A DNA stretch of 64,000 bases from Pleurostoma richardsiae (GCA_030052745.1 JANBVO010000020.1:558001-622000); one strand, 5' to 3'; counted from the first letter of the stretch, positions 36,208 to 48,554 are shown. Notes: generated by a model from the letters alone, not told the origin. Made by a program: numbers and translations.

Positions 36208-37156
36208 TCAATCATCGAAGCCGTCCCAGCTGTCCACATCGCTGCCTTCCCCTCTATCGGTGTCTCTCGCGTCTCCATGGTTCTTGGGGTGTTTGTTCCA
36301 TGGCAGCCGGATGTCCGCCAAAGAATCCTTCGCACGTATCCTGACTGCTGTGCTCGCCGTATGTCGTTCTAACGTCTCCACCAGGTTACTGATCTGATGC
36401 AGTATCTGCTGCCCTCGGAGAAGTTCAAATGTGTCATCAGCATATTTTTCATCCTTCAACATGCCCACCTTTTCCGCCTCGTCCACCCAGATATCCAACA
36501 CATGAATCCTAAGACCCGCGGGCACAAGCCTCGGAAGAAACGGGCTGTGTTGGTTCGTTGAGTCGCCGTCTTCCCCTTCCCTGACGGCGTCCTTCCCTGC
36601 ATCTTCGCCGTCTCCGTCGATGCTGAAAGGCCATTCTCTCAGCAAGCTTAGGATCGCGTCGACGCATGCGTTGTCCCAGCTGGTGCCGCCCTGCCCACCT
36701 TTCATCCACTGGAAGCTGGCGCCCAGCACCCTCCTAACGAGCAGCAGGAACTTCTCCATGCGCAGCACGTCAATGGCAGTCCATTCTCGCGACATGGTGG
36801 CCCAGAAGCCTTGCAGCCAAGGAATGACCGCGTCGCGCGGCATGCTGTAGATGAGACCCGCAAGCTCGGTGCAAAGAGCCTGCTGGGGGAGGGGACGGTC
36901 GCACATCCATAGGGCGTAGAAGAGGCCTTTCCAGAGCTTGAGGACGTCGACGGGAGATAATGAGGAAGTGTGCTGTCTGGAAGACAGGAACGTCTGCAGG
37001 GAGTTGAGGGCTGCAGTACGTGTTTTGCGATCTGCGAGAGGTGGGAGGCATGAATGTCAGTCCAAGGGGCGAAGGTCCACGGAGATAATAAGGAATGGAC
37101 AAACCACTTGAGGCGAGGTTCTTTATAAACGGCATAGAATTCTGCTGGGCCGCCAT
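36208..37156 (-). CDS. RRP1: Ribosomal RNA processing protein 1 (Rrp1/Nop52)
   Basis: Exons 37105-37156 and 36208-37031 give 291 aa. Rrp1 is a nucleolar protein needed for processing of pre-rRNA towards 5.8S/28S in the large subunit. The N-terminal PFIKNLASSDRKTRTAALNS spans the intron (G plus AT gives Asp) and is followed by FLSSRQHTSSLSPVDVLKLW, GLFYALWMCDRPLPQQ and DVLRMEKFLLLVRRVL, all typical of the Nop52 domain. The C-terminus is acidic (DTDRGEGSDVDSWDGFDD) as in nucleolar proteins. The start ATG at 37156 precedes the conserved MAAQQNSMPF. The donor GTTTGT is weaker than most here. The protein is a little shorter than many relatives. Confidence 0.88.
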
Positions 37157-37721
37157 TGCTTCGATCACACCTTACTCTTTGCCCTGATGCAAGAAGGAAC
37201 TGAACTCTGCTCACACGGGCGTCGGTGTTCCTGCTAGCCTTCCATTATTTTTTTCCTTCTCTTGCTCCCCACTCAACTCTATCATAGTCCCACATTTTCT
37301 TGATAAGCAGGATAATTAGGCTTATCTTAGCGTGATCGCCTGGTGAAGAAGGGGAGATCACGGATCCCCGCAAGAGGTACAGAATAATTACTGACCTTAG
37401 ATCCGTTGGGTAGGTACCTTCGGTAGATATGGCATGAGGTCGGCAATGTGCCCTAGGTACCTAATTACATTGTAGGTGTGAGTACTCTGGGTCTCAGGTA
37501 CCTTAGGTAGGTAGTCAAAGTGGAGCGTACATCAGCGAGGTACGGATGTAGACTAATATGGCCTCACGGTTTTCCTTCATTTATAAGGTCCCTAGGGTCT
37601 TGAATGATATCCGGTCAAGTCTGTGGACTGGAGTTCCCAACCACCTCCTTCCAAGGCCAATAGCTGCTATCGTCGGATTATAGGCTTGCGCGCCCAGTAC
37701 CCAGGATACAGAATGCTCCCC
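37157..37721. other. Intergenic region (565 bp) with GGTACC-type repeats
   Basis: It is the promoter of Rrp1 and the 3' flank of the amidohydrolase. GGTACC copies lie at 37411-37425, 37454-37462 and 37496-37515. Confidence 0.55.
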
Positions 37722-39361
37722 CTAGAGGCTCTCCAAGTCAAACTTGCCTTCCTCGTCGACCGATTTCCACACGTCCCCCAGGACTGAAGGTATCCTCTTC
37801 ACGAACTGCCCGAAACCCTTCTTGCCCACGATACCTCCGCTGTCCCGGTCCCAGACGACAGTCCCGCGAAGGATTGTATACCGTGGCCAATTAGCGACGC
37901 TCCTGCCCTCGTATGGGGTGTAGTCACAATCGTGATGGAGCATTGAGTTCGTCAGCGTCATGTCCGGCCTCTTGCTGTCCGGGTACCAGATCACCAAATC
38001 CGCATCCGACACTCCAGGCATGATGGCTCCTTTCCTGGGATACAGCCCGTACAGCTTCGCCGCGTTAGTCGACGTCACCTCCACGAACTTGGTTAGGGCT
38101 AGTTTGTTGGCGGAGAAGGCCAGTGGCAACCGCGTCTCAATGCCGGGCAGTCCGTTGGGAATGTACCGGAATCGGCCGACGGGGTGCTCATGGGTGATGC
38201 ACGCCTTCTTCCCCGTTTCCGCGTCATCAAAGCGGAAGGGACAGTGGTCCGAGCTTAGGATCGTGAAGATACCGTTCTTCAGACCCGCCCAGATGGCTTT
38301 CTGGTCCGCCTCGTTGCGCGGCGGCGGAGAGCACACGCACTTTGCACCTTCAAATCCAGGCTTGTCAAGATCATCCCGCGTCAGGAAGAGGTACTGGGGG
38401 CATGTCTCGGCAAAGACGGGCTGGCCGTGCGTCTGGGCCTCTCTGATCCTCAGGGCTGCGCCGGGGTCACTGACGTGGACGAGCAGGATGGGCGTATTGG
38501 AGATGAGAGACGAGAGCGCAATGGCACGGTTTGTCGCTTCCGACTCAAGGACGGCCGGTCGAGAGTTGGAGTGGTACTTGGGCGACACCAGGTTCTGCGC
38601 CTCGAGCTGGTCTGTCAGCCAGTTGAGGACGTCTCCGTTCTCAGCATGGATCATGGTGAGTATGTGCAAGTCCCTGGCCGCCAAGAGGACCGATAGGATC
38701 TGGTCGTCTCGAAGCTGCAGAGCTGTGTAGGTCATATAGATCTTGAGAGACGTGACCCCTTCGTCTTCTTTCAGCTGTCTAAGCTCCGACAAGGCCTCCC
38801 TGCTAGGGTTACCCATTAGCAGATGGAAGCCGTAGTCGCAGTAGCAATTCCCCTCCGCGAGCGTCTGCGCCGCCTTCAGGGGTATTAGCACCGAATCCTC
38901 GTGCTTCTGCTGCGGGGCAAAGGCGACGATGGTGGTATTGCCGCCGGCAATAGCAGAGCGAGTCCCTAAGAGTATCGGTCAGCTCACATCGCCAAGGAAC
39001 CTGGGACTTGTTTCCCGTTCCCACCTGACTCGAAGCTGTCAGCAGATGTTCCCTTGCCAAACATGCTCGGCTCCTGCAGGTGGACGTGACAGTCAATGCC
39101 TCCTGGCTACGCCGCTCTTCAAGTCAGCTACAGCCTTGACCGAGGTACCGAAGAAGACCGCCTCCGCGCAATCCAACGAAGGCTCACCATCACATAGCCT
39201 CCTTCGGCGTCTATCACCCGCGCCGCACGAGCGCTCGCTAAGGACCCTGAGGGTGCAAGAAGGACGATCTTCTCGTCCTTGATGGCAATATCATAAGGGG
39301 CTGCATCCGCGGCGGTGACGCAAACACCGTTTGTGACTACGAGGTCATAAGTGGCATCCAT
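37722..39361 (-). CDS. Dihydropyrimidinase/hydantoinase-type amidohydrolase
   Basis: Exons 39188-39361, 39025-39106 and 37722-38965 give 499 aa. Enzymes of this cyclic-amidase family open dihydropyrimidine or hydantoin rings in pyrimidine breakdown. The full two-metal site is present: His65 and His67 (GGIDCHVH), the lysine that becomes carboxylated (Lys160 in SLKIYMTY), His192 (MIHAEN), His249 (LVHVSD) and Asp325 (SSDHCPF). The N-terminal part (YDLVVTNGVCVTAADA) is the usual small beta-sandwich. The second exon (82 nt) carries the His pair and HLQEPSMFGKG. Introns of 81 and 59 nt keep frame. Whether it prefers dihydrouracil or another cyclic amide is not decided. It is cytosolic, and likely tetrameric as in the family. 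Confidence 0.92.
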
Positions 39362-40985
39362 GTGTGAAACTGATGGCGAAGAGTGTGTGCCCTTCTCAAG
39401 TTAGATGTGACAGGGTGCTTATACCCGCATTGGTTCGAACTGTTGTGCTGCGTCCGTTCCTCACCATGCCAGACGGCGACGATGCGGCAGACTCAGATCT
39501 CGCGACCATTCCCAAAGAGGGCCGGGCGGCCAAACCCACGCATAGAGGTGTACTGCTCACTTATCGCCGAGATAAGGGTGAAGGACGCGGAGACCCGCGA
39601 TCGCGGCCAAGAAGGCGGCGATACGGGACTTTGTGGACCTTTCATTGGAAGCTCTTGGGCAACGCTCATTTGCTGGCTGTTGGCCGGCGATGCTGCCCGC
39701 TAGCAGAGATGATTAGCATGCCGGCGGGGCTTCGGCTTCCTTGATCTCTCACATTGATGCTCGTCTTATCTCAATACGTTGCCGTGGCCACTGGTCACTG
39801 CCGGATGGGTTGTCCGAGTCCCTAACTACGAGAGACTCCAGAGTCCAGTTTTGCGGAAGTCGAATGTCATGACTCGGCCGTCTCCAGCAGATCCCCGCTC
39901 CGCCCTGCTCTAGCACCATAAATATTTCACTCAGGCGCTTGCCCAGTTATAATGCAGCCCACCTGCCGACCTCACCTCGGGCTACCGCGCACTCTTGTCC
40001 CGTTTTCTCCGTCGTCGTGCGGCCAGGGTCTACAGCCTTGACGGTAAAATTCAGGAGGCTGTGGAACGTTGTATTTGCACTGGCGCTTGATGGCGGGCCT
40101 CCCGGGTCGCCGCCCTGACTGCGCTGTGTTAAGAACTCGATCGTGGCTATTACCCCTCCAGCACCGCAGTCAGCTCTCACATAGCACGCACAAGGCATGC
40201 ATTAAACTCCGATATTTTCTGGCCGGCGATGTTGCGTGGTTTGAGTAAGGCCTAGCATTACAAGGGCTCGCAATGTGTCCAGTTGAAGCGCAACACCTTG
40301 AAGACCAGATTGGTACGCTCGTTGCCTCGAATCTTGTCAATAATTATCATGTCGCGGCTATATCCTACTAGACGAGCTGGTCACTGACAGGGTCTTATCG
40401 AGAGCGCACATCCCCACCTCAGCGCGGCATGATGTCTGCCCGTCTTGGGACAGTTGACAGCCATCCCGCGTGTTGACGCGCCATTTATTGAAGGGGCCCG
40501 GTATGCATCCATATATCTTCGCATCAGTAAAAAGAGTGATAGGTCGCATTACCATGGACGGTCCCACCATATCAAGGACACAAGCAAATTCTCGAGCTGA
40601 AGAACTGATCAATGCATCTCAACAACACCATAACTAACTAGCTGGCTAACCATACACGATCTTCAGACCAGCAATCTTGAGTCGACTTTTGCTGTCCACG
40701 CCAAAACCACAAACGAGGAGTCATGCAGAGAACGTATTCTTTTTTCCACCTACGCCTCCTAGGTAACTCTCACGGTGCTCCTTGTCCAGCAAACTCCTGT
40801 GGAATGGGAGGCCCCCTACAGCTAGTCGAGCTCTAATCATTGCCCCATAAAGCTGTCCGTGGGTCATCATTCAACCATCACCGTCACGGAACAGCAGCCG
40901 GTCGAAGCAACATACATCACCTGCTAAGTTTGCCGTGGTAATTCCTCGCCGCCTCATGGACGAAGGTTTGCTCCCGCTAGTCCTC
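39362..40985. other. Intergenic region (1.6 kb)
   Basis: It lies between the start of the amidohydrolase gene and the 3' end of the Ish1-repeat gene. Frames of up to 126 codons are open (39364-39744 plus, 39947-40198 minus), none with recognisable content. No repeat or RNA gene is supported. Confidence 0.45.
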
Positions 40986-43181
40986 TCACAGCTCCTCCTT
41001 GGCCTTGACCTTTGCATCTGTGGCCTTCTGTTTGGCCGCCTCGGAGCCCGCTTTCAACTGATCTAAAACCCATTGATAGCCATTGTTGAAAGTCTCCCCC
41101 AATTTGGCCAGGATCGTTCCGCTGGGCGTAGATGTGCCATACTTGAAGTAAGTCGACTGCTTACGGGCATAGGCACGGAGCTCATTGAGGGTAGATCCCT
41201 GATGGACAGGCTGCCGAAAGGTGCCACAGTCAGCGCAAGTTTTATGACAATGAAATCTGAGGTGACGGAATGGGGCTAAGGCCAACATACGATGCCGAAA
41301 CTGTCCAGGTAAGCCTTGAGCTCACTCTCGCTCCAAGTGTCGAATGTATTCCTCTTGGCCGCACTAGTAGTCTGGGCGAGGTAGCTCGTAGCGGATTCCA
41401 ATGCATCGCCGCCGGCAGAGGCAGCCGAAGTGTACGCTGACTGGGCGGCGGAGAGCAGCTCCTCGCGGGTCGCGCCGGCCTTTTCGGCGGTCTTCTTGGC
41501 CGTAGCGTCACCGGTCCGCAGCAGGTAGTCTCTAGCGGCTAGTCAGTGCATGAGGATTGTCGCAATATGTAGGGCAAGGCGCGCTTACTTCAAGTTCTCA
41601 AGGGAGAAATCGTCGAAGGTCCAAGCAGTCCAGCCAGTGGCGGCCCTGTGCGCATTCTTGCGAACCAAAGCACGGAGCTCATCGGTCTTGGAGGCATGCG
41701 GCACAGGCTTCAACTAGTTAGCCGGGTTGTGCAACTCGAGGGGCGGTTGGTTCAGCTCACAATACCGCGGGCATCCAAATATGCCTTGAGTCGGCTCTCG
41801 GACCAAGTATTGACGACCTCGTTGAAAGCATCTTGGGCAGCCAAAGATGCACTGTCGGTCGCACGCGCGTATTCGTTACCGGCCCTAGAAGTGGCGGCAC
41901 CGAGATAAGATGCAGCTGTGCCGGAGACAGTGTCACCTAGCAGCTGGGCGCGGTGTTTGCGGACCAGGGCACGGAGCTCATTGACCTTGCTGCCATGAGG
42001 AACTGAGACATGGTTAGGGCGCGGCAACACAGACTCGAACGAATAACACCTACCGCTTATGCCGTTCTTATCGCAAAACTCTTTTAGCTGGGAGTCGCTC
42101 CAGGCATCGATAACCATATCGGTCAGAGTGGCATATGCCTTTTGAGCACTCGCCGTGGCGCTGGCACCTTGTTCTTGCGCCTTTAGATAAGCGATGCGCG
42201 AATTGCGACGGACAGAAGCAATGAGCTTATCTCGCTGCCGACGAGATTAGAATACGAATCAAGGCAGCCATAGCCAAGCAAGACACTTACAGTAGTTGGC
42301 TGAGGGGCCGGGAAGCCATGTGTGTCGAGCCACTCCTTGAGCTCAGATTCTATTTTCGGTGTCAGTCACAAATGCTGAGCCACGACACGGATTCTAGATT
42401 CCTCACCCGTCCAGGTGTCATAGAGCCAGTTGCCAGGATATGATGCCGCTTCGCCTGCCTTCTTGGCGACGGTGTCATAGTTAGATCGGGCCTTTTGGAG
42501 GAGGGTGTCACGTTTGCGTGGTTGTGGAACTGGGCCGATTAGCGACAGTGCCTGGTCTCCGGACGGAGTTCAAGTATTGCTCACCTGGAATGCCATGGTG
42601 GTCGCAAAAGGCTTTCAGCTGGCTATCGGTCCAGGTATCCAGAATCCAATCCTTGATGCTCAAGTAGGCATTCTGTGCCTTGTCCTCGGTTTCGTACCAA
42701 AGTCCCTTGACTTGAGCGATGAGCGAGTCCTTGTCGGCCTTGGCAGTCTCCTTAGTCTCGACACCCTTTGTCTTGAGATACGCGTTCAGCTGCTCTGCAT
42801 CCCAGTTGTGATAGGGAGAAACGACATTGGTCTCCCAGTTTTGTTCCACAAGCTTCTCAAGGTCCTTGCGATCGGCGGGGGTTGGATAAGGCACATCATG
42901 GTCGGAGAGCCAGCGTTCCAGTTCGGTCTCGTGCCACTTGTTGTATGCTGTAATAGGAGAGGAGAGAGGTCAGAACATGGCACATCATGGGAAAAGACAA
43001 GAGGGCAAGGTGGAAGATGTTGCGCGGGAAGCTGCGGACCCCGGTTCAAGAGTTCGGTGCTCTCCGGTGAGGAAGATTGAGGGCAGAGGAGAGGAGACTT
43101 ACCGGCCTTGCTGAACCAAGTGCTGGCCAAAGCAGCATCGGCCACTACGGCGAGAGAAGCAAGGACGTTGAAGAGCCTCAT
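40986..43181 (-). CDS. Ish1-domain repeat protein (stress-response Ish1/Msc1-like)
   Basis: Nine exons (43103-43181, 42585-42947, 42407-42529, 42291-42349, 42054-42234, 41761-42002, 41589-41707, 41291-41531, 40986-41210) give 543 aa. Ish1-type proteins sit in the nuclear envelope or ER and respond to stress in fission yeast (Ish1); the yeast relative is Msc1. A signal peptide (about 1-17) is followed by about eight Ish1 units of the form W(S/T)-S-LK-(A/E)-(Y/F/W)-L-D-GI-P-VP-(H/Q)-G-S-K-NELRALVRK. Units 5, 6 and 8 are the best preserved (for example VPHGSKVNELRALVRKH); unit 7, GWTAWTFDDFSLENLK, is degenerate. Acceptor of exon 7 is taken as GAAG|CCT rather than the upstream CTAG. Introns often fall at the same place within units. 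No transmembrane helix is obvious after the signal. Exact role is unknown. Confidence 0.87.
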
Positions 43182-43504
43182 CTCCCAAGAGTATTGGGGA
43201 CGTATTTGCCGGTGGGCACTGGTTCGACTCTTCACAAAGGTGAAATCCGGTACGGATTAAATATGGCTGTGTATAGAAATTTCGTGGCGAGGTGGAGGAC
43301 AGGTCGTCGGGATCCAAGTATGTTGAGGTAAGGTTGTGGGAGAAGCAGAGGTGAAAAGGCGGCAGACAATAGGAGAGCGTTTTGCCTGATGATTGAGGGG
43401 AGGACAAGGAGGCTCTTGTGGGCGCTGAGAGAGGATTCGCCAGGCAAAGTCAATCACGTCACTCTTTGTGACCTTGACAGCTCGGCTTGTGCTGTTCTGT
43501 TTAC

Positions 43505-43790
43505 GTACAGTACCTTACCTACCAGTATGAAGGTTGGTGAGGTAAGTAGTACGGGTAGGCATCTGCAGTTTGAGGTACCAGACTGAGGTAACAACAGATG
43601 GGATACCTGACCTTAGCTACCCTACCAGAAAACAACCTGCCTACCTTAGGCATAGCCGCATAGAGGGAAGCTCAACTGACGGGAGGACTTGGAGATGGCG
43701 TATCTAGGTAGTTAGGTACCTACAGCACCTACCTTACGCCCTACCCACCTACCCACCTACCCACGTACTTTCCTTGGTAGTGTACCTACG
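43505..43790. repeat. GGTACC/TACCTACC short-repeat tract
   Basis: Repeated TACCTTACCTACC, AGTTAGGTACCTACAGCACC and CCCACCTACCCACCTACCC units sit upstream of the Ish1-repeat gene. Confidence 0.7.
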
Positions 43791-44282
43791 GTAGGGCAGC
43801 GAGTGGAATGTGCCTCGCTTCCACCTAGGTGTCTTTGTGTCAGTCGAGCAACGGTTAAGCCCATAGGCCTCGTCAACTGCGTCAGTCGCTTGAAGCCATA
43901 GATACGAGTCTGTTTCATGATCGTACCGCAACAGACGAGCAGAAGCCGCAGTATATTCTCCTATGTTTGCAATGTTGGTCGCCCTAGATACATGCCGTGA
44001 CGTACGGGCCTGTGCTTTTGCAGAAAGAGTGACGGTGATACGGGTCCTGGCGGAGGTATGACGTTGCAGACGTGGTGGCTTGACAGTTTTGTGGTCGTAT
44101 GATTGGTTCACGAGCACCTCCACGCTCACATCATTCGCTGCTCCTCGTTCCAGTAGTTAAGAAGTACTTACGTCATGCCCGCGTCTAACTTCAGCCACAG
44201 CTTTTGGCAAGCTTGGGCAGTCATCTAGAGTACTTTGTACCACAGTAGGTAAGCAGGTGGGTGACAAAAAGAATGGCCGGTC

Positions 44283-44405
44283 CCGTAACAGCTCGCTCGA
44301 TTGTATGTAACTAAATATTTTCACCATAAGGCTCTAATATTACGTAAATATAGAACGCTTATTTTAGAGAATATATTCGTTAGTTATATCGTTTCCGGTA
44401 ACTGA
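44283..44405. repeat. Short AT-rich RIP-like patch
   Basis: About 120 bp of AT-rich DNA with few CpA/TpG and retained CG (TACG, AACG, TCG). It shares the short string AGGCTCTAAT with the left flank of the large RIP island near 30110. It may be a fragment of the same repeat. Confidence 0.4.
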
Positions 44406-44514
44406 TTTACTACGCAGTAGAGCTCGTGTGGTGTAGTCTTGCCGTTGACGTCGTTGCTGCCATAAGGCAGTTATGGTAGTGATCCGCCCATTCTTTGTCA
44501 CTCACCTGATGAGG

Positions 44515-44660
44515 TAGGCATCTGGGTACTCGGATACTTGGCCTCAAGTTGTAAGGAAGCTGCCTTACGATCTATGTATCTACATTAGCTAGGTACCTAG
44601 ATATCTATACCCGACTCTGCGGGGTACCCAAGAGCAAGTACCGACATAGGTAGGTTCGAG
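44515..44660. repeat. GGTACC-type short-repeat tract
   Basis: Contains TAGCTAGGTACCTAGATATC, GGGGTACCCAAG and CATAGGTAGGTTCG units. Confidence 0.6.
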
Positions 44661-45626
44661 TACCCTCCAGGTTAGCCTGGCTGATCTGGATCAGAGGTCA
44701 CGACCCCCAGGTCTCGGTTCCGGAGGACCGCTCCGCTCCGGATCCCGGCCAGTACAGTGCACGCCGGAATGCTGACTCCACAGGCCGCAGGCTTCGGCCT
44801 TAGCCGACCACGCAAGTCAGAGGCTCTGTGTTGGAAGAGAAATAGGCGCAAAAGTCCGCCCGTCCACTTGATGGTCGCTGCAAGTCGCTTGCTCTTGATG
44901 ATGTCGGCGGCGGAGAAACCATCGCCGCCAGAATATCTCCGTCTACTTGTCACACGCCGAGGCACATCCCCATTATTGCTTCTAATAATGATAGCGAGAG
45001 TATCAGCATATAGTGAGTCGACTCTCCTCGAACGTTGGGGCATCTACCGCTGAGCCCTGCCTCCCACCCAACTCACACCTTGAAGACGTAGGGGCCAGCC
45101 GTATTGGGCACCAAGGACTCCCACTAACCCCGACGCCCAAGAACCGTGGCATCGATCGATTATGGCCTCCAGACCTCAAACACAGCCGTCACTGAGGAAC
45201 TTCAAAGGCGTCACCTCCAGCCTAGCAATGGAGACAGCTCCTGAATCTTGTTGCAGCTAAATCTCACAGCGCGTGATAAGGCCGATCTCAGGCATAGGGA
45301 TGTCTCCAGAAGACCACGCGTACAAACCCCATCCGGGGAGTTTCACGAGATGCGAGGGTGAACTCGGAAGGAAAAGGACGGTCTCAAGTATAATCCAGTT
45401 ATTTACCGACTTAACTACAAATCAGACGCTGCCAACCATGTTGCCTTGGCTAGCAAATCCTCCGCCAGGCGTGAAGAGCGAGAACTGTCTCCGTGTGATT
45501 TGGTAAGGAGAGTAATGAATACACTATATGGACAGAGTCGCAGCAGTGCGGTCTCGCGTGGACAACAGCAGACTTTCAAGCTTAAGCTCAAGCTCAACGC
45601 TCCGCTGTTGACGCACAGGAAAGCCC

Positions 45627-46055
45627 TCATTTTGTGTCGACAACACCAGTAGGCGTCTCGCAAAGGACGTCTTGTCCAAGCTGTCGTGAACTGTCAGCGA
45701 CTAGCTATTTGGGGCCCTGGAGGACATGCAGATCTGCAACTTACGATTGGGAGGACACAGCAGCGAGCGCGCTGGCCAATGGCCGCACAGATCGCACTGA
45801 AGTTATCGGCCGAAGTTGGCACCGTTGGCGCTGCATGATCTGTAAGCCAGCCGTCTCAAAGGAAGCTTGTTGATCCAACATCGACTCACGATTCCCACAG
45901 TCCAAGTCCGCAAGCCCCAAGACATCAGTGGCACAGCACTGAGAAGTGCCGTACAGCCCAGAGCAAGCCACGTACGTCTGGCGGTTGTCCAGCTGCGTGG
46001 GAATGGCGACGGCACCGGCCGCAGAGAGTGCTGTGAAGGCGACGAGAAACCTCAT
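45627..46055 (-). CDS. Class II hydrophobin
   Basis: Exons 45890-46055, 45745-45830 and 45627-45680 give 101 aa. Class II hydrophobins are secreted and self-assemble at air-water or wall surfaces. A signal peptide (MRFLVAFTALSAAGAVA) is followed by the mature part with eight cysteines in the pattern C-x8-CC-x11-C-x16-C-x8-CC-x10-C: ACSGLYGTSQCC, VLGLADLDC, SADNFSAIC, QRARCC and GQDVLC. Junctions: exon 1 ends C and joins CG (Pro) to give GNPPTVPTS; exon 3 starts LGQDVLCETPTG. Length and Cys spacing are normal for the class. The gene stands alone in 5 kb of gene-poor DNA. Expression may depend on development, as in relatives. Confidence 0.95.
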
Positions 46056-48554
46056 TGTGGGACCTTTGAGACCTTGTTGAGACGTGTTGAAGGAATAGAA
46101 GTCACTAGTTCTTGATGGTGAGCGAGTAGTGTCGCTTTCTGCTGGATGAGATAGATGGATGATTATATTGCGTGACGAGAGTCGGATCCGAGCCTGGTAT
46201 TTATGTTCGATTCATCCACGGGTCTTCCACCCCGGTCGATCGGCTTTCCTCCTCCTGCGTCACCAACCTGCGAGATGCAATCAACTCAACCAGCACAGTC
46301 CAGAATAGCTGTCAGCTCGCTCTTTGTCGTCATATCAGAACTGGGGGATGTTGGCTCCCTCCCTTATTCCTGGTGAGCAGATGCCTCAGTTCCAAGCTTT
46401 CAGTTCAGGCTGTCGAATATCATGACGACGTCCGGCGCAAGTGAGGTAACATGGCCGACGGGAGATGAAGGCAAGGACGTTGCTCGCCGATCTTCTGGGT
46501 GCTGGGCGACTGCGCCTGCCGTGGCAGGGATGAATGTTGGACAACGAATCATGAGCGCGCGAGCCTCGTCTACCAACAATGCTATAGTACCGTGGGCCCC
46601 TTGCGCGGTGTATGGCAATGCCATAGAAGTTCCCAGCATGGCCGCTCCGCATTCGCACGTCCCATGCGCTATATCGTCATGTCATCAGATGAACTGGCCA
46701 GGCCCATAATCGAGATATCCCTGGCGGCACCAGGGGCCAATGGTATTGGACCGCACGACATGAGCTGTTTGCCCTGGGGCTAGACCTTGAACCCGTACCT
46801 ATAGTAGATGGCACTTAAGACCAGGGGCATGTATGGTAGGAAATGCAAGGAGTGAAGCCAACTGTGAGGCACTGCGACGCGCCCCTTCGTGGACCTGCAA
46901 CGCTGAGGCATGCGTGAAGGCCGGAAAGCCTATCTGCAATAGTACTGGCAGACTAGAAGACTACTATGTAGGTACACGGCGCAGTGAGGCACAGTCTACA
47001 GGAGTTCGATACTCCCACCCCTTATTTCGGAGGTGGGGGGATTCACAGCTGGCATGACACGAGAGCCGCATATAGAGGAAAGGGGTATCGCGGTTGGACG
47101 CAACTCGCCCGGCGTCATCAACGTCGTATTCTAGCAACTCATTGCTGATCAGTGACCAGAACAGGAGCCGGCCGGGATATATTTTTGGGTGCTATGAGAG
47201 CATGGGAACCAGGCACGAGAAACAGGGAACGACACAGACCGGGGAGGCCGATGCCGATCTGGTTACGAGTCCGCCAAGCCTCCTGCTATCCGGCGGCAAA
47301 AGTGCCGGCAGGGGATGGCAGTTCAAATAAGGTACGAGACGTCCTGTGGCCGCTAACGCTCGTCGAGCAGCTTTGATACCGTATGTGGCGATGGCAATAG
47401 CCAACTGGGGCGTAGCATCCCTGTCCTTCGATGACGACCCACTGCCCACCGTTACAGATTCCCGACCAGGGGCAAGTTTGCGGGGTACTCAGTCCAGTCA
47501 TGCATGTGTGAATCCTCATCAACACCAACAATTCTATACTATGAATTTGCGTAATCCCGTTCGGGGCGAGGTCCAGCTGCGACATGAAGGGCAGTGGACT
47601 ATTAAACAGGTCTCGAGGGACCGGACATGGTCAACTACGCTGTGTCGAGACTACCGGGGCAGCGGGGACGCTTCTGCACACAGTACGTGCTGGCATGTGC
47701 ACCCCGGCAGCTAAGTAACAACGTGGAAACCCGCGAACAGGACTTGCAGGACATGAGAACCTGCAGGACCTGCAGCATACAGACACCGCCGTATGGTGTA
47801 AGCAAGGTATGCCACGCAGGTACGTCCTATTCCCAGGGACATAGTTGCACACATACATACTAAGGTACCTACCTAGCTAGGTATTTATACCCTGTAGCTT
47901 TCACTGTCGACAGAAATAGACATGTTACTCAAGTTGACACCGCTCGGCCAGGGCAGCGGTTATGTAGGGACATCTGCTGGAAGAAATATTCAAGATAGAC
48001 GCCGGAAGCCACCTACGATGATAGGCCGGGAGTTTACACGGCCGTTGACCTCAAGAGGGCCGAAGCGTCGGACATCATCACGGCTTGCAGCCACGATCGT
48101 GTAGGCAAATAAGAAGACGGAATTCGTTGCATCGCCACCATAAACGCCACAGCGGCGATGCTGCTAGATGGCTTGACCATCTCTCTGCAACGTGACGGTT
48201 CTGAGGTCCTCCCATTTCCATGGCGCCACGGGCAGGACACAAGTCATTTGCTAATGTGGATCAAACAGGGAGGGTTCCCAGCAAGGTCGTTCCGAGGAAA
48301 TAAGAGGCTAATCTACTGACCGAAGGCGAGATGCCGCAGAAGTTGTCCGCTAGCACGTAATCACGGAGCCAGAGCCACGTAAATGACCGAATGGGATCAA
48401 TAATAGTAATATACTACTCCCTACCGCCGGCTCTTCGGCTTATGATCGATCGTACAGCTAAAGTCCCCATCGCTCGGCTCCAAAGAGGTCCTCCGCCGGG
48501 CTGAACCGCCTCACAGCAGCGGGCCAGGACTGCAAGTCCTCGTGACAGCCAAAT
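46056..48554. other. Gene-poor region (2.5 kb)
   Basis: It holds the hydrophobin promoter and the 3' flank of Rpt5. Frames up to 122 codons occur on both strands without recognisable content. A GGTACC-type tract lies at 47861-47890. A T-arm-like GGAGTTCGATACTCC near 46990 lacks the rest of a tRNA. Confidence 0.45.
47861..47890. repeat. GGTACC/CCTAGCTAGG short-repeat tract
   Basis: One compact copy: AAGGTACCTACCTAGCTAGG. Confidence 0.6.

Larger units (their letters stand above)
43182..45626. other. Gene-poor region (2.4 kb)
   Basis: It contains GGTACC-type tracts (43505-43790 and 44515-44660), a short AT-rich RIP-like patch (44283-44405) and several uninterpretable frames, including 44672-45043 (minus, 123 codons) and 43749-44129 (minus, 126 codons). 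No gene is supported. Confidence 0.5.

Noticed and set aside
37960-38730. 256-codon plus-strand open frame
   Set aside because: Antisense to the amidohydrolase; product not recognisable.
44672-45043. 123-codon minus-strand open frame
   Set aside because: Overlapped by an equally long antisense frame; no domain and no conserved feature.
46980-47005. T-arm-like GGAGTTCGATACTCC
   Set aside because: No cloverleaf in the flanking 80 bp.
48458-48554. Extension of Rpt5 beyond the last donor
   Set aside because: Read-through of an intron; the conserved C-terminal TVNFYA tail is supplied by the 21-nt exon.
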